From contig CAZCTC010000015.1 of NCBI GenBank assembly GCA_964501335.1, positions 62,001 to 126,000 on the forward strand: 64,000 nt of DNA. The letters are read 5' to 3'. Every line of letters begins with the position of its first letter. Positions within the stretch are counted from its first letter, which is position 1. A program made the translations under genes and the position numbers. The DNA comes from CAZCTC01 sp964501335. GTDB taxonomy: Bacteria > Chloroflexota > Anaerolineae > B4-G1 > SLSP01. Shown here in pieces: positions 33,985-42,582 of this stretch. The notes below the pieces were generated by a model. It saw only the letters and a list, made by a program, of their open reading frames with translations. It was not told where the DNA came from and ran no database searches.

Positions 33985-36498
33985 ATGCTTACAAGGATGA
34001 AAAAGAATTCTACGTTGTTCGAACTGTCTGAGGATATGCTGCGCCGGAGGAGTGATCCGGAGTTGTTGGGCTTTCAATCTACCGAGGAACTGCCGTTCAG
34101 CGATGCTGTGATTGGTCAGGAGCGGGCGCTGGAGGCTTTACATTTTGGGCTGGATATTCATGGGCCCGGGTTTAATCTGTTTGTGATGGGGCCTCCAGGG
34201 TCGGGCCGGCGTTCGATTCTGTCGCGGTTGGTAGAAGAGCATGCGATCCAGAATGCGGTGCCTGATGATTGGGTTTATGTCAATAATTTCTTGCAGCCCG
34301 GCCGGCCTCGCGCCATCAATCTGCCTCCCGGGATGGGGCTACAGTTCCGCGAGGATATGGAACGGTTCAATGGAGAGCTGGTCAAGCGCATTCCGCGGGC
34401 CTTTGAGACCGATCAATATGCCGATGCGCGGGATCAACGGGAGCAGGAGCTGCGGGCTTTGCAGCAGCGGGAAATTTCCGTGGTGGATCGCGCCTGCCAG
34501 GAGCAGGGTTTTGCGCTGGTGCGTTCTCCTTCGGGGATTTACATCGCTCCGGTGCGTGAGGGGGAGGTTTTGACGCCCGAAGATTTCAGCCAGCTGCCGC
34601 AGGATGAGCGCGAGCGGTTGGATGAGATTTTTTCTACCCTTCAAGATCAGCTGGATACGGCGTTGCGCCGCATTCGGGAGCATGAGCGGGTGATCCAGGA
34701 AGCGATCGAGAGTCTGGATCAGGAAGTGGCCGATTTTACCATTCAGCCGCTCATTGCCGAATTGAAGGAAAAGTACATGGCGCAGTCGGAGGCGTTGGAA
34801 TATCTGGAGGAGATGCGCAAGGATATCATCCTCCATGTGGGCGATTTCCGGGGGGAGGGCGAGATGCCGCCGGAAGAAGACGGGCCGGGATCGTTGCTGG
34901 ATGTCCCGCCGTCGCTGCGGTATCGGGTGAATCTGTTGGTGGATCACAGCCAGACGCGAGGGGCACCGGTCGTGGTGGAAGACAATCCCACTTACGATAA
35001 CCTGATCGGGCGGATCGAGTATGATGTGCGGTATGGTTCTACGGTCACCGACTACACTTTGATCCGGTCGGGCGCGCTACATCGGGCCAACGGCGGTTAT
35101 CTGATCTTGCGGGCGGAGACGCTGTTTGAGGCTCCGTATGCCTGGGCTGGCCTGAAGCGGGCTTTGGGCAGCGGCATGGTGCGCATTGAGCGCCCCGATT
35201 CGCAGCAGCTGGTCAGCACGATCACGCCGGAACCGGAACCGATTCCTTTACGGTTGAAGGTGATTTTGCTGGGTTCTCCGTTGACCTATTACACGATTTA
35301 CGGTTATGACGACGATTTTGCCGAGCTTTTCAAAGTGCGCGGCGATTTCGAAGTGGATATGGTGCGGACATTGGAAACGGAGCAGCTCTATGCCCGGTTC
35401 ATCCGGGCGACTTGTGAACGGGAAAAGTTGTTGCATTTTTCCGTTGAAGCGGTTGCTCAGGTGGTGGAGTTCGGTTCGCGGTTTGTGGAAGATCGCAACC
35501 GGTTGAGTACCTGCTTTGGGGCGATTACCGATCTGCTGCGGGAATCTTCTTACTGGGCGGTCCGTTCGGCCCATAGTGTGGTGCAGGCCGGCGATGTCAA
35601 GAAAGCGTTGATGCAGCGGGTCAAGCGAGCCAGTCAGGATGCGGAGGATGTCTTACGTTCGATTCTGGAAGGCGTGCTGATTGTTGAGACTACGGGGACG
35701 GCTATCGGGCAGATTAACGGCCTGACGGTTATTCAGACCGGTGAATATGATTATGGTTTGCCGGCGCGGATTACCGCGCGGGCTTATGCCGGGCGTGGCG
35801 ATGTGGTGGATATTCAGCGAGAGATCCATTTGAGCGGGCCGATTCACGGCAAAGGGGTTTTAATCATGTTGGGCTATCTGGGAGGGCAATATTGCCTTAC
35901 CCGGCCGCTTTCGATGGAAGCCAGCATCAGTTTTGAACAGGTCTACAGTGAGATCGAGGGCGACAGCGCTTCGGCGGCAGAGCTATTCTCGTTACTATCG
36001 GCTGCCGGCAGCATTCCGGTGCGGCAGGATCTGGCCGTGACGGGGGCCGTGGATCAAATGGGAACGGTGCTGGCGGTCGGCGGGGTGAATGAAAAGATCG
36101 AAGGGTTCTTTGAACTTTGCCGCGCCCGGGGATTGACCGGGACGCAGGGGGTGTTGATTCCCAGTACCAATTTGCAGTCGTTGATGGTCAATGAGGACGT
36201 GCTCGAAGCTGTGCGTGACGGGCTGTTCCATATCTATGCCATGCGGACGATTGACGATGGATTGGCATTGTTGAGCGGGATGGCGGTGGAAGGGCGGCGG
36301 GAGGGTTCTTTCCCGCCGGATACGTTCCATGCCCGGGTGGAAGCCCGATTGGAGGAGCTGAATCGTCTGGTCCATGGGGATGATGACGATGATGCGTCGG
36401 ACGATGCGGAAGAAGAACGGGCGGAGGAGGATCAACTGGATCCCAAGCGGCGGCGCTCGTTGGGGGCTCACGCCTGGCGAAAACGACACGGAAAATAA
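33985..36498 (+). CDS. Lon-like protease with AAA_32-type ATPase region
   Basis: 837 residues from ATG 33985; ATG 33997 is also possible. The N-terminal half belongs to the AAA_32 group of Lon-like proteases (also seen in E. coli YcbZ). Its P-loop reads GPPGSGRRS (residues 69-77), with Arg where Lys is standard. A coiled-coil segment lies at about residues 200-275. The C-terminal peptidase domain has catalytic Ser661 in EGDSASAAEL and Lys704 in GGVNEKIEGFF. The tail is acidic (GDDDDDASDDAEEE) and then basic. It should act in the cytosol on damaged or regulatory proteins. It is distinct from the classic Lon encoded at 47743-50229. Confidence 0.88.
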   Translation: MLTRMKKNSTLFELSEDMLRRRSDPELLGFQSTEELPFSDAVIGQERALEALHFGLDIHGPGFNLFVMGPPGSGRRSILSRLVEEHAIQNAVPDDWVYVNNFLQPGRPRAINLPPGMGLQFREDMERFNGELVKRIPRAFETDQYADARDQREQELRALQQREISVVDRACQEQGFALVRSPSGIYIAPVREGEVLTPEDFSQLPQDERERLDEIFSTLQDQLDTALRRIREHERVIQEAIESLDQEVADFTIQPLIAELKEKYMAQSEALEYLEEMRKDIILHVGDFRGEGEMPPEEDGPGSLLDVPPSLRYRVNLLVDHSQTRGAPVVVEDNPTYDNLIGRIEYDVRYGSTVTDYTLIRSGALHRANGGYLILRAETLFEAPYAWAGLKRALGSGMVRIERPDSQQLVSTITPEPEPIPLRLKVILLGSPLTYYTIYGYDDDFAELFKVRGDFEVDMVRTLETEQLYARFIRATCEREKLLHFSVEAVAQVVEFGSRFVEDRNRLSTCFGAITDLLRESSYWAVRSAHSVVQAGDVKKALMQRVKRASQDAEDVLRSILEGVLIVETTGTAIGQINGLTVIQTGEYDYGLPARITARAYAGRGDVVDIQREIHLSGPIHGKGVLIMLGYLGGQYCLTRPLSMEASISFEQVYSEIEGDSASAAELFSLLSAAGSIPVRQDLAVTGAVDQMGTVLAVGGVNEKIEGFFELCRARGLTGTQGVLIPSTNLQSLMVNEDVLEAVRDGLFHIYAMRTIDDGLALLSGMAVEGRREGSFPPDTFHARVEARLEELNRLVHGDDDDDASDDAEEERAEEDQLDPKRRRSLGAHAWRKRHGK

Positions 36499-36512
36499 AT
36501 ATTTTCTTCAAT

Positions 36513-36551
36513 AAAAAACAGTTCGCGGCCGAAGGCCGCGAACTGTTTTTT
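36513..36551. terminator. bidirectional terminator between convergent genes
   Basis: AAAAAACAGTTCGCGGCC pairs with GGCCGCGAACTGTTTTTT around a very short loop. A- and T-runs on the two sides let it act on both strands, for the Lon-like gene (plus) and the small gene ending at 36591 (minus). Confidence 0.88.
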
Positions 36552-36590
36552 ATTTATTTAACTTATTGAATGAATCATGGGCGTAAGCTT

Positions 36591-37022
36591 TTACTCGATG
36601 CCGCCTTTGATTTCCATACCTTTCATGGTATAGTAGAGGGCGAGTGATTCTCCCATCCCATTGACAATACGTAACTCAATCTGGCCCATAATTTCTACAA
36701 AAAGCAGCCCTTCTTCATCCCGGGGGCACAACACACCCAATTCCGGTTTTCGTTTGCTGGCATCAACCGCCCATTCGCCGTTAAAGCGGCGTCGAAAAGT
36801 TTCACCCAAAAAGGCCGCCCATACGGTAATTATTTCACTGGAAGGCGTTTGCATCTGGCGCAGATGGCGGTCAATCCATTCATCCAGGAGCTGAATTCCG
36901 ATAGCGTTATATCCCACTTCCGTTTCTGAGAAGCGGCTCAAACTGATCCGCGCGCGTTCAGCCAGCTCGGTTAATTGATTGGCCTGCGCTTTGGGGAGAA
37001 ATTGGACCGGGAGATTGGGCAT
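36591..37022 (-). CDS. small cytosolic protein of unknown function
   Basis: 143 residues from ATG at 37022 (GAGGT upstream), which fits the well-placed promoter at 37054-37082; a longer frame to 37082 would start inside that promoter. No signal peptide or membrane segment. The helical N-terminal half (QANQLTELAERARISLSRFSE) is followed by ITVWAAFLGETFRRRFNGEWAVD and a beta-rich end. The block AAFLGE...NGEW is reminiscent of DUF3806-like proteins, but I cannot confirm it. Monocistronic. Confidence 0.65.
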   Translation of the reverse strand: MPNLPVQFLPKAQANQLTELAERARISLSRFSETEVGYNAIGIQLLDEWIDRHLRQMQTPSSEIITVWAAFLGETFRRRFNGEWAVDASKRKPELGVLCPRDEEGLLFVEIMGQIELRIVNGMGESLALYYTMKGMEIKGGIE

Positions 37023-37053
37023 ACCGGCTACCTCGTTGTCAAAGGTTGGTTTT

Positions 37054-37082
37054 AGTATAACATAGTTACATCTAAGTGGCAA
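37054..37082 (-). promoter_or_regulatory. sigma70-type promoter on the minus strand
   Basis: Read on the minus strand, TTGCCA (37082-37077) and TATACT (37059-37054) are 17 bases apart, close to the ideal. The -10 box is 32 bases before the ATG at 37022. Confidence 0.75.
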
Positions 37083-37238
37083 ATGAGGTGGGTGGGGTAA
37101 ATTTTTTTTAGTTACGTCTGTTTAAGGCTGTGGTAAAGAGCTTCATTTGCTTTTTATGGAGCTCCGGGTAAAATACCGCCCTTATCATGTGATGTTTGGA
37201 ACTTCTTCTTTAATTGGTGAGATGTAAGCGATCGATTC

Positions 37239-37320
37239 GGGGTAAACCGCTTCGGCGAAGCGGATAATCCTAAATCACCTAAGGAGGTGAGGCTGGAGAC
37301 TGTGGCTGGCGGTACAACCC
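37239..37320 (+). ncRNA. structured leader upstream of acidic lipoprotein gene
   Basis: Within the 344-bp spacer 37023-37366, this part folds well: perfect stem CCGCTTC/GAAGCGG (37247-37253, 37257-37263), TCACCT/AGGTGA (37075 offset: 37275-37280, 37285-37290), and a possible closing GGGT (37240-37243) with ACCC (37317-37320). It lies 47 bases before the next gene. It could be a riboswitch-like or regulatory leader. GGGTAAACC recalls the start of c-di-GMP-I aptamers, but the rest of that consensus is not matched, so no class is assigned. Confidence 0.35.
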
Positions 37321-37366
37321 AATTTGTTTGGAAAGTTCTATTTCTTAATCCAGAAGGAGGATTTCG

Positions 37367-38053
37367 ATGAAAAAGTGGATGCTATGGTTGCTGGTGGTGG
37401 TGTTGTTGGCGGCTTCGCTCGCTTGCTCCGGCGGCACAACCCGCCCAACGGCCGAACCGACCGAAGAGGAACAGACCGAAGAGCCGATCGATGATGAAGA
37501 GACGGAAGAACCGATTGATGATGAAGAAACGGAAGAACCCGTTTCGGTGGATGCCTTCACGGTCACGATCAATAATGAGAGTCCTGAGGCCATCTGCAGT
37601 GTCTATATTTCCGGCTCCGACGATGACAGCTGGGGCGACAATCTGCTGAATGGTGAGATTGGCAGCGGCGATTCTGAATCGTTTGATGTCGATGGCATCA
37701 TTTCTGATGTGATGATCCAGAACTGCGACGACATTACGGTCGACACGGCCTGGGAACTCGCTGAAGACACCGAGGTGACCGTTGGTGGCGAGGGCATGAC
37801 TGCGTTGCAGGTCTCGAATGAGTCCAGTACCGAAGTTTGCTATGTCTATTTCTCCGAATCCGGCAACGAGGACTGGGGAGATGACTGGCTGGGCAATAAG
37901 GAAAGCATTGCGGCCGAAGACGGTCAGCGGATTTTCTACATGGAACCCGGCACGTATGATCTGTTGGCCCAGGACTGTGACGGTGAGGATCTGGTCGAAG
38001 AACGCGACGTTGATCTGAGCAGCGATACGACCTGGACCATCTCCGACAACTAA
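37367..38053 (+). CDS. acidic lipoprotein with two repeated domains
   Basis: 228 residues. The signal peptide ends in LLAASLAC with Cys20 as lipid site. Residues 25-58 are a Glu/Asp/Thr low-complexity linker with a duplicated EEPIDDEET. Two homologous domains of about 80 residues follow, each with N-E-S-x-x-x-I/V-C-x-V-Y-x-S, a W-G-D-x-L/W-L block and a later Cys in QNCDD / QDCDG. The strong negative charge suggests a surface or periplasm-like location and perhaps cation binding, which is inference. I know no function for this family. AGAAGGAGG precedes the ATG and a terminator follows the stop. Confidence 0.78.
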   Translation: MKKWMLWLLVVVLLAASLACSGGTTRPTAEPTEEEQTEEPIDDEETEEPIDDEETEEPVSVDAFTVTINNESPEAICSVYISGSDDDSWGDNLLNGEIGSGDSESFDVDGIISDVMIQNCDDITVDTAWELAEDTEVTVGGEGMTALQVSNESSTEVCYVYFSESGNEDWGDDWLGNKESIAAEDGQRIFYMEPGTYDLLAQDCDGEDLVEERDVDLSSDTTWTISDN

Positions 38054-38072
38054 GTTTTAACAGGTTGTGATT

Positions 38073-38109
38073 AAAAATCCGGCAGGGAGACCCCCCTGCC
38101 GGATTTTTT
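38073..38109 (+). terminator. intrinsic terminator of the lipoprotein gene
   Basis: AAAAATCCGGCAGGG and CCCTGCCGGATTTTTT form a perfect stem of about 14 bp followed by a T-run. It lies 20 bases after the stop. Confidence 0.88.
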
Positions 38110-38118
38110 GTTTCCTCG

Positions 38119-38127
38119 TGGTATAAT
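38119..38127 (+). promoter_or_regulatory. extended -10 promoter of EamA/flavodiiron unit
   Basis: TGGTATAAT (TG-n-TATAAT) with a perfect -10 box, 41 bases before the ATG at 38168. No -35 box is recognisable because the upstream DNA is the terminator. The same GTGGTA-type extended -10 sequence occurs upstream of lon and of the nucleoside phosphorylase gene. Confidence 0.6.
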
Positions 38128-38167
38128 GCCCCCACACGACCCTTAAATTCTATCCAGGAGGATCTAC

Positions 38168-38608
38168 ATGAAGTTAAATCCGCAGTTGTTGGCTCTTTTC
38201 ACGGCAATGGCCTGGGGGATTGGTGGTTATTTTGAGAAGAAAGGGCTTCATCTGGGAGGTTTTTCTCCGCAGTTGGGGATTACGATTCGCACTTCCGTGG
38301 CTTTTTTGATTCTGGCGACGGTCAGTTTTTCCGAATGGAAGAATTTATTGACGACGGAAAATAAGATGTCGATTGTGATGATGGTGATCGGCGGCGGCGT
38401 GGTGGCCGGGGCCATTGGAATGCTCTGTTTTTATTCGGCATTGAAAGGTGCCGCTTCCCTTAATGAAGTGATGCCCATTGCATTTACTTCCCCATTCTTC
38501 GGCGCCGTGATTGGGCTGTTGATGGGTACGGAGAAGATGACGCCCCAACTGGGTTTTGGAATGTTGTTAACCATGGCGGGTATTGCTTTGGTTGCTACCG
38601 CGAAATAG
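38168..38608 (+). CDS. half-size EamA/DMT membrane protein
   Basis: 146 residues with about five hydrophobic helices, starting LLALFTAMAWGIGGYFEKKG. It corresponds to a single EamA domain; most DMT transporters have two (about 300 residues, as at 59812). Single-domain forms are expected to act as dimers. The W-G-x-x-x-x-x-x-K and the final TPQLGFGMLLTMAGIALVA segment are typical. The substrate is unknown. AGGAGG precedes the ATG. The flavodiiron gene starts 18 bases after the stop, so both share a transcript. Confidence 0.82.
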   Translation: MKLNPQLLALFTAMAWGIGGYFEKKGLHLGGFSPQLGITIRTSVAFLILATVSFSEWKNLLTTENKMSIVMMVIGGGVVAGAIGMLCFYSALKGAASLNEVMPIAFTSPFFGAVIGLLMGTEKMTPQLGFGMLLTMAGIALVATAK

Positions 38609-38626
38609 TTTTAAGGAGGAAATTCT

Positions 38627-39820
38627 ATGCCGGCAATTGAAGTTAAACCCGGGATTTATTGGATCGGTGTCAACGACCGTACGACGGATTTGTTTGAGGG
38701 ATTGTGGCCGATCACCCGGGAGGGAGTTTCTTACAACGCTTATGTGATCAATGACGAAAAGAAGGTCCTGGTCGATCTGGCGAAAGATATCAAGCTGGAT
38801 GAGCTTTTCTCTCAGATCAGCCAGGTTTTTGATCCCACAACGTTGGATTACATCATCATCAATCATATGGAACCCGATCATACCGGCGTGCTGCGGATGA
38901 TTCGCCGCCTGGCCCCCAAAGCGACGATTTTGGGTTCTAAGAAGGCCCTGGAAATGATGTCCGCCTATTATCAGATTACAGATAATGTGCGGGCTGTGAA
39001 TGACGGGGAGACGCTGGAGCTGGGTTCGCATACCTTACAGTTTTTCTCCACGCCTTTCGTCCACTGGCCTGAGACGATGATGACGTATGAGCTGACGCAG
39101 AAGGTGCTTTTTCCCTGCGACGGTTTCGGCGGCTATGGAGCGTTGGGTGGGGCTATTTTCGACGATCAGTATGAAGATCTTTCTTTTTATGAGAAGGAAG
39201 CGCTGCGCTACTATGTGAATATCGTGGCGCTCTATCCCAAGCCGGTCTTAAAGGCGTTGGATCGTCTGAAGGATGTGCAGGTGGATGTGGTGGCCCCTTC
39301 TCACGGCCTGATCTGGCGGAGCAATCCTTCGCGGATCATCGAACTTTACCGTACCTGGGCCGGGCTGGCCGGAACTCCTGGTAACGCGGGGGTGACGCTG
39401 CTTTTCGGCACGATGTACGGCAATACCGAGCAGATGGCCGAAGCGGTGGCGCAGGGCGTTTCGCGGGCCGGGTTGCCGATTGAGATGTTCGATGTGCGGC
39501 ATATCCATTCCAGCTATATTTTGCCGTTGCTCTACAGCCGGCGCGGGGTTTTGGTGGGAGCGCCGACCTACGAGGGCGGTCTTTTTCCGCCGATGGTCGA
39601 TATGTTGCATATGGCCGAGCATAAGCGGATTTTCGGCCGTAAAGCCGCTTATTTCGGCAGTTTCGGTTGGAGCGGTGGCGCCCGCCGGGATTTTGCCAAA
39701 TTGACCGAAGCTTTGCAGTGGGAATCGACGGAAGTCTGGGAGTTCCACGGCGGTGTGACGCCGGAGAATCTCCGGGCAGGCGAGGAATTCGGGTATCGCT
39801 TCGCGCAGTTGTTGAAGTAA
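38627..39820 (+). CDS. flavodiiron protein (A-type flavoprotein, FprA-like)
   Basis: 397 residues, the length of a class-A flavodiiron protein. The N-terminal metallo-beta-lactamase-like domain keeps all diiron ligands: His80-x-Glu82-x-Asp84-His85 (NHMEPDHT), His146 (VHWPET), Asp165 (PCDGFGG) and His226 (PSHG). The C-terminal flavodoxin domain begins at about residue 250, with GTMYGNTEQMA for the FMN phosphate and GAPTYEGGLFPP. Such enzymes reduce O2 to water or NO to N2O in the cytosol and protect anaerobes. No rubredoxin gene is adjacent, so the electron donor must be elsewhere. This suits an anaerobic or microaerophilic host. Confidence 0.93.
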   Translation: MPAIEVKPGIYWIGVNDRTTDLFEGLWPITREGVSYNAYVINDEKKVLVDLAKDIKLDELFSQISQVFDPTTLDYIIINHMEPDHTGVLRMIRRLAPKATILGSKKALEMMSAYYQITDNVRAVNDGETLELGSHTLQFFSTPFVHWPETMMTYELTQKVLFPCDGFGGYGALGGAIFDDQYEDLSFYEKEALRYYVNIVALYPKPVLKALDRLKDVQVDVVAPSHGLIWRSNPSRIIELYRTWAGLAGTPGNAGVTLLFGTMYGNTEQMAEAVAQGVSRAGLPIEMFDVRHIHSSYILPLLYSRRGVLVGAPTYEGGLFPPMVDMLHMAEHKRIFGRKAAYFGSFGWSGGARRDFAKLTEALQWESTEVWEFHGGVTPENLRAGEEFGYRFAQLLK

Positions 39821-39839
39821 ATTTTCTTTTGTTTTTTAC

Positions 39840-39873
39840 ATTGGGGGCGCGTCCTGTCAGGGCGCGCCCCCAA
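39840..39873. terminator. terminator after flavodiiron gene
   Basis: ATTGGGGGCGCG pairs with CGCGCCCCCAAT, with inner CCT/AGG, followed by GTTTTT. A very stable stem, 20 bases after the stop. Confidence 0.85.
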
Positions 39874-39892
39874 TGTTTTTAATACTTTTCAA

Positions 39893-40036
39893 CATGTGCG
39901 GTTAGTCTGGAAAAAAGTCCATATTTTCGGCGGCTTTCTGAAGCCGCCGAAAATATGAATAAAAATAACTCTCTCCCTCTGCTTCGCACAGCGCGTCGCT
40001 TTTTATACGGGAAGCGCCTGTTGCGGGATGCAAAAA
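39893..40036 (+). repeat. R1 interspersed repeat, copy 6 (forward)
   Basis: Starts TGTGCGGTTAGTCTGGAAAA and ends TTGCGGGATGCAAAA. The hairpin is a perfect 17-bp stem (39920-39936 with 39941-39957, loop TCTG) with the sequence CGGCGGCTT found in no other copy here. Confidence 0.78.
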
Positions 40037-40063
40037 ACGGCCGTTGGCCAACCTGAGGGATTT

Positions 40064-40477
40064 TTAGCGATCCCGACGGGGGTAATCGGTCGGCGGCAGG
40101 CTTGCCGGCAGGTTGAATCCCAACCGGGCCAGAATCCAGGCCACTGTTAAGGTGGGGATCATTTGAGTCCCCGGAATCAATCCTTCAATGGCGGTTACCA
40201 TTCGCAGTGATTGCAATCCCAGACTGCTGAGCAAGATCCAGGTGAAGGGAGTTGCCAGAATATCCAGTCCAAAATCCAGGAGATCCAGGATGATGACCAG
40301 ATAGAGCGGTACGTGGCGCAGGGTAGTGAAGAAGTCGGCATTGGGGGGGACCTTGAGGTTGCGCAGGTGGCGATAGGTAATGATGAGCAAGCCAATGGCC
40401 AGGATCAGGCTGAGACCCATGGCGCCCAGCAGGATTTGAAAGAAGAGAGCCCAATCGAACCCCGAATTGGGTGTCAT
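40064..40477 (-). CDS. small polytopic membrane protein of unknown function
   Basis: 137 residues from ATG at 40477, with AAGGAG seven bases upstream; a longer frame begins at 40513 without a site. Three hydrophobic segments: residues about 10-35 (FFQILLGAMGLSLILAIGLLI), 57-85 (VPLYLVIILDLLDFGLDILA) and 90-125. The C-terminus is short and basic (PPTDYPRRDR). No family is recognised. It lies between two R1 copies, both of which fall outside the coding part. Confidence 0.65.
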   Translation of the reverse strand: MTPNSGFDWALFFQILLGAMGLSLILAIGLLIITYRHLRNLKVPPNADFFTTLRHVPLYLVIILDLLDFGLDILATPFTWILLSSLGLQSLRMVTAIEGLIPGTQMIPTLTVAWILARLGFNLPASLPPTDYPRRDR

Positions 40478-40507
40478 ATTTTTCTCCTTAGCTGTGTCGT
40501 TGGTTTT

Positions 40508-40620
40508 TAGCATCCCGCAAAAGGTTTTTGTTTCGGCTCGAAGCGTCGTGATGGAGGGGGTAGGAGAGTTTTTTGTGTTTTCGCGGGCTTCAAAAAGCCC
40601 GCGAAAACATGGATTTTTTC
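40508..40620 (-). repeat. R1 interspersed repeat, copy 7 (reverse)
   Basis: Starts AGCATCCCGCAAAAGG. The perfect 14-bp hairpin GTTTTCGCGGGCTT (40577-40590) with 40595-40608 has the altered loop CAAA. It is followed at 40618-40653 by the widespread spacer sequence TGTCCTCGGCGCCTTTGCGG. Confidence 0.75.
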
Positions 40621-40710
40621 TGTGTCCTCGGCGCCTTTGCGGTGAAATTTGAGTGAATTATGCGATGCTGAGGTTTTTCTTTTTTCAGGCTAATCGTACC
40701 GGTTGTTATT

Positions 40711-42378
40711 TTATCCGGAGATACGGCGGCGGGCCAGCGGGAGGGCCTGGGCTATATCGCCGGCGGCGATGCCGGCGGTTCCCAGGTCATGGCGGACGAT
40801 CTCTCCGGCCAGGGCGTGCAGATAGGCACCCGCAACGGCGGCCTGATAGGGTGGCAATCCCTGTGCCCGTAAGGCGGTGATGGTGCCGGCCAGGACATCC
40901 CCGGTGCCCCCGGAGGCCAGGCCGGGATTGGCAAAGGGCAGGATGGCGGTGCGGCCGTCGGGGGCGGCAATGACGGTATAGGCCCCTTTCAGCACGATGA
41001 TTTGTCCCCAGGCGGCGGCTTGCGTGCGGGCGGTTTCTACCCGCCGGTTCTGGATTTCAGCCCGTTCGCAGTGACAGAGGCGGGCCATTTCTCCTGGATG
41101 GGGGGTGAGGATGCTGCCCGGCGGCAGCATTTTCGGCCCTTCGGGTAACTGGCTGAGCAGATTCAGGCCGTCGGCGTCGATGATCAGGGGCGGCAGGGGG
41201 GCGTGGGAAGCCGGGGCGGCCATGCCGTTGGCGGGAGTGGTGAGGAAGCCGATTCCCCGTCGCTCGGTGCGCAGCCCCAACAGGGCGCTGAAGAAGGCAA
41301 AGGTTTCAGTCGCCTGGCCCAGGCCCGGTCCGATGAGCAGGGCGTCGATGTGGTGCAACCCTTCCCGCAGGAGCGGCACGGCATCGGCGGTGAGCGAGCC
41401 CAGTGAGTGGGGCAGCAGGAGATAGGTGGCTTCCGGTACGGCGGGAGCGACGAGCGGTTGGATCGAGCCGGCGATGCCCAGGGTGACGAGGCCGGCTCCG
41501 GCCCGGACGGTGGCGAGGGCGGCCAGGGCGGCGGCGCCGGTGTAATTGGTCGAGCCGGCGACAACCATGGCGTGGCCGAAGGTCCCTTTGTGAGAATCGA
41601 GCGGCCGGGGAGGCAGCCAGGCCCGTACCATTTCCGGGGTGACGACTTCGGGGCCGGACGGCTCCGGGCCGACTCCTTCGGGAATGCCGATGTTGCAGAC
41701 GATCAGTTCACCGGCGGCGGCCGCCGCCGGGGTTTTGAAATGGCCGGTTTTCGGCGCGGCAAAGGTGATGGTGAAGGCGGCCGGGAGGGCTAAGGGATCG
41801 AGAGCACCGGAATCGAAATCCATTCCGCTGGGGCCGTCGACGGCGACGATGCAGCTGCGGGGGATGATCGGTTCCGGCAGGCCGGTGAGGGAAAGCGGCT
41901 GGTCGTTGTTGCGTGGGCGCAGGGCTTCCTGGACCCGGGTGAGGATCTGGGCCACAGCTCCCTGGAGCGGTAGCGTGGTTCCGGTTCCCAGCAGGGCATC
42001 GACGATGATCTCGGCCTGGGAGGCCAGGCGACGCAGCTCGGTGCCTTCGGGATCTCCTTCGGCGATGAGTACGGTCAGCCCTTTCTCGGTGGCTTTCTGG
42101 AAGACGGGGTCTTCGCGCGGGTCGCGGGGCCGGGAAAGATAGGCCGTGACGGTAGCTCCGGCATCCATCAGATAGCGACCCGCTACGAGGCCGTCTCCCC
42201 CGTTGTTGCCGGGACCGACCAAAACGAGGATGCGCTTGCCTTTGATGTTGGAGAGGCGTTTGAGGATGGTGCGGGCGACTCCCTGGCCGGTCAGTTCCAT
42301 CATGCGGGCGTAACTGTGGCCGGCGGCATCGGCGGCAGCTTCAAGGGCTTTCATTTCGGCGACTGAAAGAAGACGCAT
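40711..42378 (-). CDS. nnr: bifunctional NAD(P)H-hydrate epimerase / ADP-dependent dehydratase
   Basis: 555 residues, the length of the bacterial fusion. The N-terminal YjeF_N part (about 1-225) epimerises damaged NAD(P)H hydrate: LVGPGNNGGDGLVAGRYL and VAVDGPSGMDFDSG are the hallmark motifs. The C-terminal ribokinase-like part (about 240-555) dehydrates the S form using ADP, with GHAMVVAGS, LTPHPGEMARL and NPGLASGGTGDVLAG. Both halves look intact. It is a housekeeping metabolite-repair enzyme in the cytosol. AGGAGG lies before the ATG at 42378. Confidence 0.94.
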   Translation of the reverse strand: MRLLSVAEMKALEAAADAAGHSYARMMELTGQGVARTILKRLSNIKGKRILVLVGPGNNGGDGLVAGRYLMDAGATVTAYLSRPRDPREDPVFQKATEKGLTVLIAEGDPEGTELRRLASQAEIIVDALLGTGTTLPLQGAVAQILTRVQEALRPRNNDQPLSLTGLPEPIIPRSCIVAVDGPSGMDFDSGALDPLALPAAFTITFAAPKTGHFKTPAAAAAGELIVCNIGIPEGVGPEPSGPEVVTPEMVRAWLPPRPLDSHKGTFGHAMVVAGSTNYTGAAALAALATVRAGAGLVTLGIAGSIQPLVAPAVPEATYLLLPHSLGSLTADAVPLLREGLHHIDALLIGPGLGQATETFAFFSALLGLRTERRGIGFLTTPANGMAAPASHAPLPPLIIDADGLNLLSQLPEGPKMLPPGSILTPHPGEMARLCHCERAEIQNRRVETARTQAAAWGQIIVLKGAYTVIAAPDGRTAILPFANPGLASGGTGDVLAGTITALRAQGLPPYQAAVAGAYLHALAGEIVRHDLGTAGIAAGDIAQALPLARRRISG

Positions 42379-42582
42379 ATTACCTCCTGAGGTATTCAGA
42401 GAGAAAATTCACCACAGAGTCACAGAGAGCACAGAGAAGAGGAAGAGTTTTCTAATTTTTCTCTGCGTCGATGTGCAATATCTTCGGTCGGCGGTGAGTT
42501 TGTCCGGGGTGGTTTCCTGGGATTTCATCCCAGGCTTACATAAACCGCCCTTTCAGGGCTTAAGAAGGCGCCTGCTAATGCA

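Noticed and set aside
32700..33990. Replication origin near dnaN
   Set aside because: No dnaA gene and no cluster of TTATCCACA-type boxes was seen around dnaN.
37239..37320. c-di-GMP-I riboswitch
   Set aside because: Only the GGGTAAACC start resembles the aptamer. The following GCAAAGC-type and GGCCTAA segments and the tetraloop pattern are not matched.
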